From the NCBI GenBank assembly GCA_045649025.1, contig JAZRPB010000036.1:40641-104640 (forward strand): 64,000 bases of DNA. Direction: 5' to 3'. The stretch's first letter is position 1. The number at the start of each line of letters is the position of its first letter. The position numbers and the translations under genes were made by a program. The DNA comes from Ornithomonoglobus_A sp045649025. GTDB taxonomy: Bacteria > Bacillota > Clostridia > UBA1381. This document shows positions 44,309 to 52,490 of this stretch, piece by piece. The notes below the pieces were generated by a model. The model saw only the letters and a list, made by a program, of their open reading frames with translations. It searched no databases and was not told the origin of the DNA.

Positions 44309-46215
44309 ATATATTCATTCTCCTCAATTTCTGTCTGCAATTCTTCCCATTCACTATATAGTGCTTCAAGGCGGGTGTTTAACTCGTCAAGCTCTGTTGT
44401 GAGTTGTGATGCTCTCACATAATCGGTTGCAACTTCGGGAGCTAAAAGCTCGTTATTCTTTTGCTCTGTCATATCCTCAACCTGTGCAATTTCCTCTTCG
44501 ACCTTGCTGAAACGATTTAGCACCTTTCTCTTTTGTGCCTCCAGTCTTTTTTGCTCCTTATAATCTGTTGCACCTGTGCTCACCTTTTTTTCTTGGGCTA
44601 TTTCAGGAGCCTTACGTTTTGCTATAAAATCATCATAGCCGCCTATATAATTTTCAATTCCTGTTGGGGTAAGATATAAAATTCTGTCTGCCATTTTGTT
44701 GATAAAATATCTGTCGTGCGATACCATAAGCATTGTGCCGTCATAACCCAAAAGTGCATTTTCGAGAGCCTCACGTGATGCAATATCAAGGTGGTTTGTA
44801 GGCTCGTCCATAATAAGCAGATTAACACTTTTGAGCATCAGCTTTGTAAGCTCAACCCTTGCTCTTTCACCACCCGACAGCTTTTTTATTTCCTTAAACA
44901 CGTCTTCGCCGCGAAACAAAAAAACTGCAAGTGCGTTACGTATTTGTGTATTAGTCATTGTGGGGTAGGTATCACGTATTTCGTCTATTATTTCATTTTC
45001 TACATTCAGGTTTTCTTGCAATTGGTCATAATAACCCACTTCGGTATTTGCACCAATTTTATATGTTCCTTCCTTTTGTTTGTACATTCCCAATAGAATT
45101 TTTAAGAACGTGGTTTTTCCGCAACCGTTGGGGCCCAACAAAAAGACCTTTTCACCTTTATTTATAAGCATATTTGCGTTTTCAAACAGCTTTTTTTCAC
45201 CAAATGCCATAGATAAATTCTCACACATTAGTGCATCGTTACCGCCGCCAGGGAGTGCTTTAAACGAAAATGTAATATCATCTGCCGTGAGTGTTGGCTT
45301 AACAAGGTCTTTTTCAAGCTTTTCTATAACCTTCATTTTACTTTCGGCAGTTTTAATATTCTTCTCTCTGTTCCAACGTCGCTGTTGCTCAACAATGCCC
45401 TCAAGTCGTTCAATTTCACGAACGGTATTTTCGTAATTTCTCTCCTCTGTTTTTTTATCAATTTCACGTTGAGCCATATACGCACTGTAACCGCCGTTAT
45501 AACTCCTGAAATTTCCAACCTCCAACTCAAATGTCTTGTTGGTAACCTTGTCGAGAAAGTATCTGTCGTGCGATATAATTATAAATGCACCCTTGTAGCT
45601 TTGCAAAAAGCTCTCCAGCCATTCAATGCTGTCTACATCAAGGTGGTTTGTAGGCTCATCAAGAAGCAGAAGATTTGCACGGCTTAAAAGTATTTTACCC
45701 AACGAAATTCTTGTTTTCTGCCCTCCTGAAAGATTTGATACCTTTGTGGAAAAATCATTTTCGCTAAATCCCAAACCAATAAGAGTACTTTTAATTTTAT
45801 TTTTGTAAAAAAATCCGTCTGCTTTTTCAAATTCTTCTTGAAGTGCAGTCTGGCGATTTATAAGCTGATTAATATTTTGCGGATTATTCTCTATTTCAAA
45901 ACGGATATCTTCTAATTCGTTTTCAATTTTTATTACATCATCAAAAACCTCGAGCATTTCCTGCATTATGGTATTTTCGGAATTTGAACAGGCGTATTGT
46001 TCTAAATAGCCGATTTGCGTTGACTTATTAAAAAACATTTCACCGCCATCATATTCCATTTCGCCTGTTATAATTTTAAAAAGAGTTGATTTTCCTGCAC
46101 CGTTAGCACCAATAAAGCCTATTTTGTCGGTGCTGTCAACATTAAATGAAACACCGTCAAACAGTGTTTCATCTAAAAATATCTTCTTTAATCCGCTTGC
46201 ATTAAGTAATATCAT
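44305..46215 (-). CDS. ABC-F family ATPase
   Basis: Soluble twin-ATPase acting at the ribosome rather than in transport. Domain 1: GANGAGKST and LSGGQKTRISLGKILL; domain 2: GPNGCGKTT and LSGGERARVELTKLML; the inter-domain P-site tether region is rich in charged helices (about 235-310) and the C-terminus has a coiled coil (about 550-636), as in Uup/YdiF-type proteins. 636 aa. No TM segments. A resistance function is possible but housekeeping subtype is likelier. Confidence 0.92.
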   Translation of the reverse strand: MILLNASGLKKIFLDETLFDGVSFNVDSTDKIGFIGANGAGKSTLFKIITGEMEYDGGEMFFNKSTQIGYLEQYACSNSENTIMQEMLEVFDDVIKIENELEDIRFEIENNPQNINQLINRQTALQEEFEKADGFFYKNKIKSTLIGLGFSENDFSTKVSNLSGGQKTRISLGKILLSRANLLLLDEPTNHLDVDSIEWLESFLQSYKGAFIIISHDRYFLDKVTNKTFELEVGNFRSYNGGYSAYMAQREIDKKTEERNYENTVREIERLEGIVEQQRRWNREKNIKTAESKMKVIEKLEKDLVKPTLTADDITFSFKALPGGGNDALMCENLSMAFGEKKLFENANMLINKGEKVFLLGPNGCGKTTFLKILLGMYKQKEGTYKIGANTEVGYYDQLQENLNVENEIIDEIRDTYPTMTNTQIRNALAVFLFRGEDVFKEIKKLSGGERARVELTKLMLKSVNLLIMDEPTNHLDIASREALENALLGYDGTMLMVSHDRYFINKMADRILYLTPTGIENYIGGYDDFIAKRKAPEIAQEKKVSTGATDYKEQKRLEAQKRKVLNRFSKVEEEIAQVEDMTEQKNNELLAPEVATDYVRASQLTTELDELNTRLEALYSEWEELQTEIEENEYI

Positions 46216-46236
46216 TAAAATTTACCTTTCCAAAGC

Positions 46237-47364
46237 TTAATATTTGCTCATTGGTATCAAACAGTTTTCTAAAATCTTAATACCGTATTCTGTGTCGGGA
46301 CACCATTTTCCACCAAGCTCTTCAAGAGTTTTTACTGTCCCCGCCCACGCAGTAGTTTTTACACTGTGGTATCTTGCGTGCGGCTCGCCGTATGGCTCAA
46401 CACCAACATATGCCGCCATATGATTAAAGTGACCTCTTGCACCCTCCTCGGGTGTTGCAAAGGTTTCGTGTGCGTCCTTTTCGTCGTCATTTCTACCATA
46501 TACCTTTATTCCTGCCCAGTTGTTCATATCCTCCGACACAACTCCTGTGTATTTGCCGTAGTTTGTTTCCCAGCCTGCCTGTGCATAAAGTATTTCAGGA
46601 CGTATGCCCATTAATGCACCATAGTGCCAATAAGCCTCTGCCACATTAATGTATTTTTCGCTTGCACCCCTGTCCCTTGCCCAGGCTCTTGCTTGCTCAA
46701 GAGTTATTTGTGCTTCGCCCTTAATTGATGTATCATAAGTGTTTTGTGGGGGTGTATCATCGGGGGGTGTTGTATTTTGTGTCCCCATTTTATTTATAGC
46801 CCGAAACAGAAGTGTGCAAGCCTCTGCACGTGTAAGATTTGTGCGTGGCTTTATGTTGCCGCCGTCGCCTGTTAATATGCCCGCATTAACTGCCGCAGCA
46901 AGCAGGCCTCTGTATTCGGGAGTGGTTTTTGCCACATCCGAAAATTGCATTAATATATCGGTGTTGTATTCTTTAATGTTACATATATTCATTATGGTAA
47001 CAATAAAATCCTCACGTTTTGCCTTCCCTGTGCCGTCGAAGTAGGTGCCGTTATCGGGCATATACTCAAATGCCGAGCTTATATATACATAATCCCAGCT
47101 ATCCTTTAAAACATCTCGGTAAGGGTTTGATGTTTTCTCTTCCAAATTAAATGCCTCACAAAGAATTTTTGCCATTTGTGAACGTGAGAGCTTATTGGAG
47201 AGCATAAGGTCGCCGTATTCGTCGCCCTCTAAAATATTATTTTGCACACAGTAATTTACAGCATCCACTGCCCATGGAAAGTCCTTTTCCCATTCAAAGT
47301 TAAATGCCGTAGCGGTAGTAATATTTAAAATCAGTGTAATTAATACAATAAATAGTTTCTTCAT
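46237..47364 (-). CDS. Secreted SLH-domain protein with a glucosaminidase-like catalytic domain
   Basis: Signal peptide MKKLFIVLITLILNITTATA, three SLH-like repeats (about 30-190: FPWAVDAVNYCVQNNILEGD, SNKLSRSQMAKILCEAF, and AAAVNAGILTGD with RTNLTRAEACTLLFRAI), a Pro/Thr linker, then a lysozyme-like domain (ILYAQAGWETNYGKYTGVV; E as catalytic acid) that includes WAGIKV and GARGHFNHMAAY. 375 aa. Start at 47364 follows GGAGAAGCTT. SLH implies binding to secondary wall polymer; the role is wall remodelling. Confidence 0.9.
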   Translation of the reverse strand: MKKLFIVLITLILNITTATAFNFEWEKDFPWAVDAVNYCVQNNILEGDEYGDLMLSNKLSRSQMAKILCEAFNLEEKTSNPYRDVLKDSWDYVYISSAFEYMPDNGTYFDGTGKAKREDFIVTIMNICNIKEYNTDILMQFSDVAKTTPEYRGLLAAAVNAGILTGDGGNIKPRTNLTRAEACTLLFRAINKMGTQNTTPPDDTPPQNTYDTSIKGEAQITLEQARAWARDRGASEKYINVAEAYWHYGALMGIRPEILYAQAGWETNYGKYTGVVSEDMNNWAGIKVYGRNDDEKDAHETFATPEEGARGHFNHMAAYVGVEPYGEPHARYHSVKTTAWAGTVKTLEELGGKWCPDTEYGIKILENCLIPMSKY

Positions 47365-47526
47365 AAGCTTCTCCATATATTAACACATACCCACTATATT
47401 ATATAATAAACAAGCCTAAAAATCAAGAGGTTTATAAATAACAGTTGAATTTATTTGAAAATATGGTATACTATATATTAGAAGCATTTAATACAAAACG
47501 ATGAAAGGACCAAAAAAGTCACAATT

Positions 47527-48504
47527 ATGAAATCAAACAACAAACTGAAGTTATTATATCTTGCGCAGATGTTTGAAAGAAAAACAGACGAAGAACACAC
47601 AATGACCATACAAGATATAATTGAGTATTTATCGGATAAGGGAATAAAGGCTGAAAGAAAAAGTCTGTATACCGATATTGCACTTTTAAGAGATTTTGGA
47701 TATGATATAATAGGTGAAAAATCGAAGCATTTTGAGTATTACCTTGCCTCAAGAGCTTTTGAGGATGTTGAGCTTAAATTGCTTGTTGATGCTGTTCAAT
47801 CCTCACGTTTTATAACAAAGCGTAAGAGCAGCGAGCTTATTAAAAAGCTTGAGGGCTTATCGAGTGAGTATGGCGAAACATTTATGGACAGGCAGGTGTA
47901 CGTTGCAAACAGAATAAAAAACTCAAATGAAAGCATCTACTATAATGTTGATAAAATCCATCGTGCAATTGGGGACAATAAAAACATAACCTTTAAATAT
48001 TTTGACATCACAAGCGATAAGCAAAAGAAATTCCGTCACGATGGAATGGTGTACTGTGTAAGTCCTTGGTCATTGAGCTGGAACAACGAGTATTACTATT
48101 TAATTGCTTACGATACCCAAAGTAAAAAAATAAAGCATTACAGAGTAGATAAAATGATGTACATAGCCCAGACGAATGAAGAGAGAGAGGGTAAGGAGCA
48201 GTTTGGCGAATTCGATTTGCCGTTGTATTCAAAAAGATTTTTTGGTATGTTTGACGGTGAGGTGCAACAAATTACAATAGAATGTGCAACCGAGCTTGCA
48301 GGTGTTGTATTCGACAGATTTGGCTGCGATATTGAAATTTTTAATGATAATGGCAAAACATTTAGCTTTAAAATAGATGTTGCTTTGAGTGATATGTTCT
48401 ATGGTTGGGTGATGAGCTTTGGTGATAAGCTGAAGGTTGTTGCACCCGAGAGCGTTAAAAAGGATATTAAGGAATATATAACGAAAATATCGGGTCAATA
48501 CTGA
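47527..48504 (+). CDS. WYL-domain transcriptional regulator
   Basis: N-terminal winged helix (KLLYLAQMFERKTDEEH, YTDIALLRDFGYDI), central WYL domain (MVYCVSPWSLSWNNEYYYLIAYD, HYRVDKM) and WCX C-terminal extension. 325 aa. Such proteins sense ligands through WYL. 36 bp precede the ASKHA gene, so it may control that gene cluster (WYL-ASKHA-radical SAM). Confidence 0.9.
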   Translation: MKSNNKLKLLYLAQMFERKTDEEHTMTIQDIIEYLSDKGIKAERKSLYTDIALLRDFGYDIIGEKSKHFEYYLASRAFEDVELKLLVDAVQSSRFITKRKSSELIKKLEGLSSEYGETFMDRQVYVANRIKNSNESIYYNVDKIHRAIGDNKNITFKYFDITSDKQKKFRHDGMVYCVSPWSLSWNNEYYYLIAYDTQSKKIKHYRVDKMMYIAQTNEEREGKEQFGEFDLPLYSKRFFGMFDGEVQQITIECATELAGVVFDRFGCDIEIFNDNGKTFSFKIDVALSDMFYGWVMSFGDKLKVVAPESVKKDIKEYITKISGQY

Positions 48505-48540
48505 TTTTGATATTAAAAAAGGAGGGGAGGGTGATAAATT

Positions 48541-49833
48541 GTGACAGGAACTAATTTATGCGTTATGAGCAAAAACGGCAAGGATAGAGATTGCAGCAAA
48601 TGTGAAAACTATGGCTGCTCTGTGCGAAGAAAATCAGTGCAAGGTAAGGCACAAATATTAGAGGACTATAACAACAAAGCATACATAAATAACGATAATG
48701 TTCTGTGCATTGATATTGGCACAACAACCGTTGTTTTTGCGTATCTTGAAAAGAATAAAAGCGTAAAAACCTGTTCGTTGGTTAACCCTCAAATAGAATA
48801 CGGTGCAGATGTGCTATCAAGGATTAATGCAGCAAATAACGGTTATGACAAAATAATGCACCAGCAAATTTACGATGCATTAATAACTGGGACACAAAAA
48901 TTATGTGGCGATGCTAAAATAGACAGAGCTATAATAAGTGCGAACACAACAATGGTGCATCTTCTTATGCAATACCCCTGCAGCAGTCTGGGAGTATATC
49001 CGTTTACTGTGCATAATATTAACACAATTCACACCACATTTAATAGTATTACACTCTCACAATTAAACGATTTTCCCGTTATAGTAACAGGCGGTATAAG
49101 TGCATTTGTGGGCGGTGATATAGTAAATGGTATTTTGTTTTGCGAGATGGATAAAAAGAAAGATATATCGCTTTTTATAGACCTTGGCACAAATGGCGAA
49201 ATGGCAATTGGTAATAAGGATAAAATCCTGTGTACGTCCACTGCTGCAGGCCCTGCATTTGAGGGCGGAAAAATCTCGTGCGGTGTGGCTTGCGTTGAAG
49301 GTGCAGTTTATAGCGTTAAAGATAACACAATAAAAACAATAGGAGATAAAGCGCCAATAGGCATTTGCGGCTCGGGAATTGTTGATTTGGCTGCAAAGCT
49401 CATAGGGGAAAACATAATAGATAAAACAGGACTGCTTGACGATAAATATTTTGATAATGGATATAAGCTTTGTGAGAATGTTATATTAACTCAAAGTGAT
49501 ATTCGCCAAATACAGATGGCAAAGGCTGCAATAGCAACAGGCATTGATACCCTTATAGAAAACTATGGCTCAAACTATGGGGACATAAAAAATGTATATC
49601 TTGCGGGCGGCTTTGGCAACGGCATAGATGTTTTAAGTGCTGTGCAACTTGGAATAATACCACCTTCTCTTGCCGATAGAGTGGTGAGTGTGGGTAATGC
49701 CTCGCTTGGCGGTGCAATAGAGTATGCCATGAATTGTGCAGATATAGAAAGAATAAGGCAAATATCAAGTGAAATAGTGCTTGGAAATGATGATGTATTT
49801 GGTGAAAAATATATAGAAAATATGAATTTTTAA
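48541..49833 (+). CDS. ASKHA-domain protein, RamA/RACE-like but without the N-terminal ferredoxin domain
   Basis: GTG start with GGAGGGGAGGGTG upstream. ATPase core CIDIGTTTVVFAYL, FIDLGTNGEMAIGN, STAAGPAFEGG, GICGSGIVDL, LAGGFGNGID: the DUF4445/COG3894 type that reactivates corrinoid proteins (RACE). Usual members have an N-terminal 2Fe-2S domain and are about 600 aa; this one has 430 aa and begins with a CSKCENYGC cysteine cluster. No corrinoid methyltransferase is in the window. An electron source or metal site in the Cys cluster is possible. Confidence 0.85.
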   Translation: MTGTNLCVMSKNGKDRDCSKCENYGCSVRRKSVQGKAQILEDYNNKAYINNDNVLCIDIGTTTVVFAYLEKNKSVKTCSLVNPQIEYGADVLSRINAANNGYDKIMHQQIYDALITGTQKLCGDAKIDRAIISANTTMVHLLMQYPCSSLGVYPFTVHNINTIHTTFNSITLSQLNDFPVIVTGGISAFVGGDIVNGILFCEMDKKKDISLFIDLGTNGEMAIGNKDKILCTSTAAGPAFEGGKISCGVACVEGAVYSVKDNTIKTIGDKAPIGICGSGIVDLAAKLIGENIIDKTGLLDDKYFDNGYKLCENVILTQSDIRQIQMAKAAIATGIDTLIENYGSNYGDIKNVYLAGGFGNGIDVLSAVQLGIIPPSLADRVVSVGNASLGGAIEYAMNCADIERIRQISSEIVLGNDDVFGEKYIENMNF

Positions 49834-49851
49834 TTTTAAGGGGACACAAAA

Positions 49852-50451
49852 ATGGTTATTTTATATGAGATAGGTAAAGGATTATACGTTAATATGACAA
49901 ATAAATGCCCGTGTGCGTGCACGTTTTGTTTAAGACAAACACGTGACGAAATGAATGGCTCGGGCAGCTTGTGGCTCGAGAGAGAGCCAAGCGTTGACGA
50001 GGTTAAGGCGGAGTTTGATAAATTTGATATGACAAAGTATGATGAGCTTGTATTTTGCGGTTTTGGTGAGCCGACCGAGAGATTGCAAGACGTGGTTGAG
50101 GTTGCAAAATTTGCAAAAGAGAAGTTTGGCATAAAAATACGAATAAATACAAATGGTATGAGCGATTTAATACACAAAAAAGATACATCGCCAAGTTTTA
50201 GTGTGATAGACGTGGTATCAATAAGCCTTAATACTCCGAATAAGGAACGCTATTATGAGCTTACACGTTCAAAATTTGGTATAGACTCATTTGATGCAAT
50301 GAAGAAGTTTGCTAAAAACGTTAAAAATTATGTTAACGAGGTTATACTATCAACAGTTTCTACCACTCTTACAAGAGAAGAAGAGGAAGAGTGCGCTAAA
50401 ATCTGCAAAGACCTTGGTGTTACATATAGAATAAGATCATATGAGGAATAA
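49852..50451 (+). CDS. Radical SAM protein, TatD-associated type
   Basis: Starts MVILYEIGKGLYVNMTNKC and carries the radical SAM CxxxCxxC in CPCACTFC, followed by LVFCGFGEPTERL and RINTNGM. At 199 aa it is a minimal radical SAM domain, matching the small family often found next to TatD. Starts 18 bp after the ASKHA gene, so the two are likely cotranscribed. The modification performed is unknown. Confidence 0.87.
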   Translation: MVILYEIGKGLYVNMTNKCPCACTFCLRQTRDEMNGSGSLWLEREPSVDEVKAEFDKFDMTKYDELVFCGFGEPTERLQDVVEVAKFAKEKFGIKIRINTNGMSDLIHKKDTSPSFSVIDVVSISLNTPNKERYYELTRSKFGIDSFDAMKKFAKNVKNYVNEVILSTVSTTLTREEEEECAKICKDLGVTYRIRSYEE

Positions 50452-50491
50452 AAAAACGCATTGGGGGACTTCATCTGCAACGATACATAAA

Positions 50492-50535
50492 AAAGGGCAT
50501 ATCACTTTAACAGCGATATGCTCTTAATTTTTTTA
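50492..50535. terminator. Bidirectional terminator after the radical SAM gene
   Basis: AAGGGCATATC...GATATGCTCTT then AATTTTTTT, between convergent radical SAM (+) and rnz (-) genes. Confidence 0.8.
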
Positions 50536-51441
50536 TTCCTCAAATAATATCGTAACCTTTTTCCCATCCTCGCCAAGCTCGGTGTTGGGGAAAATGTCTT
50601 GTGCATTAGAGATATAATTTTCGGGGTCGGGGAGTGCAGGGCTAAAGTGTGTAAGCCATAGTTTTTTAACATCTGCCTCTTTTGCAATATTTGCCGCCTC
50701 AATAAACGTCATATGGCGTTTTTTTATTGCATCCTCCATTTTTTCGTTGTCGCCATACATTCCCTCGCATATTAAGAGGTCGGAGTTTTTGGCATTTTCT
50801 TTAACTAAATCAGTAGGACGTGTGTCGGTAACATACGTAAGCTTTATACCTTTGCGTGGCTCACCGCAAACATCTGTTGGTACATAAGTTTTATGTTCAT
50901 ATTCAATACTTTGTCCCGATTGGAGTAAGCTCCAGTACTTTACGGGAATATCCAAAGCCTCTGCTTTTTCAGGTAAAAACTTGGGGTTGCGGGGGATATT
51001 TATTGAATAGCCCACGCACTCAATCTCGTGAAACAAACGGAACGCTTTTATGCTATATCCGTCAAACTCAAAGGTTTTCTCGCTATCGTTGACCTCCAAA
51101 AAGCGTACATCAAAAGGAAGTCTTGGTGCAATAACACAAAGACTTTTAACAACACTCTGTATACCTCTTGGACCTATAATTGTTAAAGGCTCCACTCTGT
51201 CGGAGTTGCCGATGGTAAGAAGAAGTCCTGGCAGACCAGAAATATGGTCGGCATGGAAGTGGGTTATACAGATAACGTCTATATTTTTAAATGTTAATTG
51301 TGCTTCTCTTATGCCGATTTGTGTGCCTTCGCCACAGTCTACAAGAACACAGTGTCCGTTGTATCTTGCCATAAGAGAAGTTAAATGACGGTTGGGGAGA
51401 GGAAACGTCCCTCCGCAACCGATTAAGCATACATCTAACAT
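50533..51441 (-). CDS. rnz: Ribonuclease Z
   Basis: Metallo-beta-lactamase nuclease that trims tRNA 3' trailers, needed here because tRNA-Met and tRNA-Pro carry no encoded CCA. Zinc motif THFHADHISGLPG, GEGTQIGIREAQ near the N-terminus, and HMTFIEAANIAKEA and LTHFSPA near the end. 302 aa. Precedes no close gene in its own operon except recR 15 bp upstream. Confidence 0.95.
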   Translation of the reverse strand: MLDVCLIGCGGTFPLPNRHLTSLMARYNGHCVLVDCGEGTQIGIREAQLTFKNIDVICITHFHADHISGLPGLLLTIGNSDRVEPLTIIGPRGIQSVVKSLCVIAPRLPFDVRFLEVNDSEKTFEFDGYSIKAFRLFHEIECVGYSINIPRNPKFLPEKAEALDIPVKYWSLLQSGQSIEYEHKTYVPTDVCGEPRKGIKLTYVTDTRPTDLVKENAKNSDLLICEGMYGDNEKMEDAIKKRHMTFIEAANIAKEADVKKLWLTHFSPALPDPENYISNAQDIFPNTELGEDGKKVTILFEE

Positions 51442-51456
51442 ATATATCTCCGTTAA

Positions 51457-52053
51457 TTACATATCCTGACGGCCTTCAAGAGCTTTAATAAGCGTGATTT
51501 TATCGGCATATTCAAGGTCTGCACCAATAGGAATGCCATGTGCTATTCTTGTAACCTTAACATCAAAGGGTGCAAGCAGCTTGTTTACATAAACTGCCGT
51601 TGCAGTTCCGTTTACCGTTGGGTTTGTTGCCATAATTATTTCCTTTGCAACGCCGTCGGTAAGACGCAGCAAAAGCTCGTTTATTTTTAAATCGTCGGGC
51701 CCGATTGCGTCGATGGGTGAGAGTGCTCCGTGCAAAACGTGATATAAACCGTTATACTCGCCTGTTGCTTCAATAGCACTCACGTCCTCGGGGCTTTCCA
51801 CAACGCATATTACAGTCTTGTCACGCTTTGGTGATGAGCATACAGGACAAGGACTTTTGTCGGTCAAGTTCTGACAACACGTGCAAAAGGTTATCCTTTC
51901 CTTTGCACTCATTATATCGTCGCTCATTTTTTTCACTTGCTCAAACGACATATTTTCTAAAATATGAAAAGCAATTCTTTCAGCACTTTTTCTGCCTATA
52001 CCGGGCAATTGTTCAAATTTCTCGATAAGGCTTTCTATTGCAGGTGCGTGCAT
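51457..52053 (-). CDS. recR: Recombination mediator RecR
   Basis: 198 aa. HhH motif in QLPGIGRKSAERIAFHIL, four-cysteine zinc finger CTCCQNLTDKSPCPVC and a Toprim domain (VICVVESPEDVSAIEATGEY). Only 3 bp separate it from ybaB; together with dnaX they form the conserved dnaX-ybaB-recR cluster. Confidence 0.97.
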   Translation of the reverse strand: MHAPAIESLIEKFEQLPGIGRKSAERIAFHILENMSFEQVKKMSDDIMSAKERITFCTCCQNLTDKSPCPVCSSPKRDKTVICVVESPEDVSAIEATGEYNGLYHVLHGALSPIDAIGPDDLKINELLLRLTDGVAKEIIMATNPTVNGTATAVYVNKLLAPFDVKVTRIAHGIPIGADLEYADKITLIKALEGRQDM

Positions 52054-52056
52054 AAT

Positions 52057-52410
52057 TTAGAAAAGTCCGGGTATGTTCAAACCGCCAGTTACGGCACTCA
52101 TACCCTCTGCCATCATTTCATCAGCCTGTTTAAGTGCATCATTTACAGCCGCAATAACAAGGTCTTCAAGTGTTTCAACGTCATCGGGGTCAACTGCTTC
52201 AGGAGAAATGTTTAGTGATACAAGCTCCTTTTTGCCATTTACAACAACCTTCACAACACCGCCTCCTGATGTTGCTTCAACGGTTTTTTCTTCAACCTCG
52301 GCTTGTATTCTTTCCATTTCCTCTTGCATTTTTTGTGCCTGCTTAACAACGTTGCTTACATTTTTGTTGGAGTTCATTCCTGCTCCTGAAAATCCTTTAT
52401 ATTTTCCCAT
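52057..52410 (-). CDS. YbaB/EbfC nucleoid-associated protein
   Basis: DNA-binding dimer. MGKYKGFSG followed by VVKQAQKMQEEMERIQAEVE and GGGVVKVVVNGKKELVSLNI are typical. 117 aa from the ATG at 52410, which has AAAGGA upstream; the frame runs back to 52428. Lies between dnaX and recR as usual. A 41-bp dispersed repeat lies 25 bp ahead of the start. Confidence 0.94.
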   Translation of the reverse strand: MGKYKGFSGAGMNSNKNVSNVVKQAQKMQEEMERIQAEVEEKTVEATSGGGVVKVVVNGKKELVSLNISPEAVDPDDVETLEDLVIAAVNDALKQADEMMAEGMSAVTGGLNIPGLF

Positions 52411-52434
52411 TTTAATTATTCCTTTCATAATGTT

Positions 52435-52475
52435 AATTTATCTTTTAGGAAATTACTACTTTTATGTTGTAATTT
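52435..52475. repeat. 41-bp dispersed repeat (copy 2)
   Basis: Identical to 5976-6016 except for one base. Located in the 80-bp gap between dnaX and ybaB, ending 25 bp upstream of the ybaB start. The palindrome arm AGGAAATTAC is kept; the mate is shortened to GTAATTT. Confidence 0.75.
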
Positions 52476-52490
52476 AATATATACTGCTTT

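Noticed and set aside
44305..46215. Antibiotic-resistance ABC-F
   Set aside because: C-terminal coiled coil and domain layout fit the housekeeping Uup/YdiF type; no leader peptide or resistance context.
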